Positions 24,228 to 25,699 of a stretch of DNA of 25,699 nt are shown here, piece after piece. The translations under genes were made by a program, and so were the position numbers. Origin of the DNA: Bacteroidota bacterium (GTDB taxonomy: Bacteria > Bacteroidota > Bacteroidia > Chitinophagales > Chitinophagaceae). The stretch lies in NCBI GenBank assembly GCA_023386395.1, contig JAEWJV010000327.1:1-25699 (forward strand), given 5' to 3'. Positions within the stretch are counted from its first letter, which is position 1. Each line of letters begins with the position of its first letter. The notes beneath the pieces were generated by a model, which made no database searches, had not been told where the DNA came from, and saw only the letters and a program-made list of their open reading frames with translations.

Positions 24228-24386
24228 TTATGCGAATATTTGATCGGGGTAATGAGTTAACAGGCCATCAATATTGTTTGTATAAAATTCACCACCGTAG
24301 ATTATTGGAAGTTTGGGTGTTGATGTTGGAATATCATTGCTAAAATAATTGCGATCCGAAAGGATGCTTAGAGAATTTATCAACTG
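24228..24386 (-). pseudogene. possible 3' remnant of a glycerophosphodiester phosphodiesterase-like gene
   Basis: On the minus strand a frame stays open for 52 codons from just after a TAG (24387-24389) to a TAA (24228-24230) with no start codon. It reads like protein: SDRNYFSNDIPTSTPKL, then PIIYGGEFYTNNIDGLLTHY and PDQIFA at the end. The NIDGLLTHYPD ending resembles the C-terminus of glycerophosphodiester phosphodiesterases (…VDGIITDYPD…). I infer a truncated gene whose 5' part was lost when the SusC-type gene came to lie here. The resemblance rests on one short motif, so chance coding-like sequence cannot be excluded. Confidence 0.35.
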
Positions 24387-24404
24387 CTAAAATTTACTTG
24401 CTGT

Positions 24405-25699
24405 ATGAAAAACGAACCTTCGTGCCGGTGCGCCGGCGTAGGGAAAAAGTTACTCGGTTTCTGTTTATTTTTTCTCCTGGCTTTCTCAGTTAAAAGCCAA
24501 ACAGTTACCGGTAAAGTAACCGATGAAGATGGTAAGCCGCTGCAGGCCGTATCTGTTGTAGTAAAAAACACGAAAACGGGTACAACCACAGATTCTTCCG
24601 GTAATTATAGTATTAAAACCGGTCCGAATGTTACACTTGTTTTTAGTTCTGTGGGGTTTGTGAGTATAGAACTGAAAGTGGGAAACCGCTCAATTGTTGA
24701 TGCGATTTTGCCAGCCAATACGCAAAACCTGGGCGATGTTGTGGTAACAGCCCTGGGTATTAAAAGAAGTGAAAGAGGCTTGGGCTATTCCGCCACCATC
24801 GTTAAGCCCGATGAGCTTACGGTAAACCGCACCTCCAACCCTATGAATGCATTGCAGGGAAAGGTGGCCGGTGTGAATATCTCATCATTAGGTACAGGGC
24901 CCGGCGGTACTTCCAAAATACGCATACGCGGCCAGTCGGCCATTACGGGTGGGCGCAGTCCGCTTTTTGTAATAAATGGTGTGCCGATTGATAACTCGAA
25001 TTTTAACGATAATACTGTTGGTGTTACCGGCGGTGGCGTATATGCCGATGGTGGTGATGGTTTGGGAAGCATAAACCCGGATGATATTGAAAGCATGACC
25101 GTACTGAAAGGCGCACCAGCAGCCGCGCTTTACGGCAGCCGGGCCGCTAATGGTGTCATTATGATTACCACAAAAACAAAGGGTAAGAACAAGGGCATTG
25201 GCGTTACGTTAAACTCGAATTATACGTTTGAAACACCGCTGGATTTTACAGATTACCAGAAAGTATATGGCCAGGGGGAAAACGGGGTACGGCCAACCAC
25301 GCCTAACCCTACGTCGGGCGAATGGTCGTTTGGTGAAAAAATAGAGCCGGGTATGACGCAGATACTGTTTGATAATCTTACTGTTCCTTATGTGGCACAG
25401 GGAAGCCGTATAAAAGAATTTTACCGTACCGGGCAGAACTTTGCCAACACCGTAACGCTGGAAAGCATGGGTGAAAAAGGCGGCGTGCACCTGTCATTAA
25501 ACAACACGGAAAACCTCGGCATTACACCAAACAACAAATTTGGCCGGTACATTGTAAACCTTGGTTTTAATTATGATCTTTCCGATAAATTCAGCTTTGC
25601 CGGTAATGTGAATTATTCCAATGAGCGGATTAAAAACCCACCCAACATTGCTAACCAGGATAATTCAATTCCAACCACACTCATGGCTTTAGCTAATAC
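24405..25699 (+). CDS. SusC/RagA-type TonB-linked outer-membrane protein, 3' part outside window
   Basis: An open frame from ATG 24405 to the right edge (431 codons, no stop). A signal peptide is at about 1-31 (hydrophobic LLGFCLFFLLAFS, cleavage near KSQ). The CarboxypepD_reg-like domain is at about 33-110 (TVTGKVTDEDGKPLQAVSVV ... FSSVGFVSI). The SusC hallmark VVTALGIKRSERGLGYS is at 113-129, and the plug has NPMNALQGKVAGVNISS, TSKIRIRGQSA, PLFVINGVPIDN, GLGSINPDDIESMTVLKG and AAALYGSRAANGVIMITTK. The barrel then begins. Such proteins import oligosaccharides or other large ligands with a SusD lipoprotein, which is expected just beyond the edge. It is divergent from the AraC/gluconokinase operon. 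A short GCCGG/CCGGC stem-loop (24424-24437) lies in codons 7-11. Confidence 0.95.
   Translation, partial: MKNEPSCRCAGVGKKLLGFCLFFLLAFSVKSQTVTGKVTDEDGKPLQAVSVVVKNTKTGTTTDSSGNYSIKTGPNVTLVFSSVGFVSIELKVGNRSIVDAILPANTQNLGDVVVTALGIKRSERGLGYSATIVKPDELTVNRTSNPMNALQGKVAGVNISSLGTGPGGTSKIRIRGQSAITGGRSPLFVINGVPIDNSNFNDNTVGVTGGGVYADGGDGLGSINPDDIESMTVLKGAPAAALYGSRAANGVIMITTKTKGKNKGIGVTLNSNYTFETPLDFTDYQKVYGQGENGVRPTTPNPTSGEWSFGEKIEPGMTQILFDNLTVPYVAQGSRIKEFYRTGQNFANTVTLESMGEKGGVHLSLNNTENLGITPNNKFGRYIVNLGFNYDLSDKFSFAGNVNYSNERIKNPPNIANQDNSIPTTLMALAN

Noticed and set aside
24380..24589. A 69-codon minus-strand frame over the start of the SusC-type gene.
   Set aside because: It lies opposite a strongly conserved signal peptide and regulatory domain; its translation is Val/Thr/Ser/Phe-rich and shows no domain.
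1..25699. Search by eye for tRNA genes, CRISPR arrays, insertion sequences, integrases and phage genes.
   Set aside because: No cloverleaf, regularly spaced repeat, transposase-like frame or terminal inverted repeats flanking a gene were found in the spacers or frames.

Overview
The window reads as chromosomal DNA of a Bacteroidota bacterium, most likely near Chitinophagaceae (lineage is inferred from gene content and style, not from a marker gene). Supporting signs are a SusC/RagA-type receptor, two further TonB-dependent receptors with N-terminal carboxypeptidase-regulatory-like domains, a LytS/LytTR two-component pair, a DUF5606 protein, lipoprotein signals of the FTSCKK type, AT-rich spacers, little Shine-Dalgarno sequence, and -7/-33 promoter boxes of the Bacteroidota kind. 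I see no tRNA, rRNA, CRISPR array, insertion sequence or phage gene. No gene-free stretch exceeds about 265 bases.

Left part (1-10100), mostly housekeeping: a truncated comB-like gene at the edge (minus); a DUF5606 gene and an M3 oligoendopeptidase (plus), closed by a strong bidirectional terminator; then, on the minus strand, a TonB-dependent receptor preceded by a cysteine-rich secreted alpha/beta hydrolase, glycerol kinase (glpK) and a DUF1684 lipoprotein; then a small iron-permease-family protein (plus) whose stop codon overlaps that of dCTP deaminase (minus).

Middle part (10314-15576), all plus strand: a membrane sensor kinase and LytTR response regulator overlapping by ATGA, a TonB-dependent receptor, an exported TPR-like protein and an 83-residue two-helix membrane protein, ended by a clear terminator hairpin. 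This looks like one regulated envelope module and is the best candidate here for an undescribed system. Only 12 nt after that hairpin begins a 69-residue membrane protein whose stop codon abuts a DUF72 gene.

Right part (16796-25699): a YjbR-like gene and a sulfatase-family lipoprotein (minus) whose catalytic cysteine position is glycine; a divergent acyltransferase-3 membrane enzyme (plus); an SDR oxidoreductase and a luciferase-like flavin oxidoreductase (minus, probable operon) with an 11-bp direct repeat upstream; a terminator; then an AraC regulator and an FGGY gluconokinase-like enzyme (minus operon). A possible remnant of a glycerophosphodiester phosphodiesterase gene follows, and then a divergent SusC-type receptor that runs off the window. 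Regulator, sugar kinase and SusC together suggest a carbohydrate or sugar-acid uptake locus.
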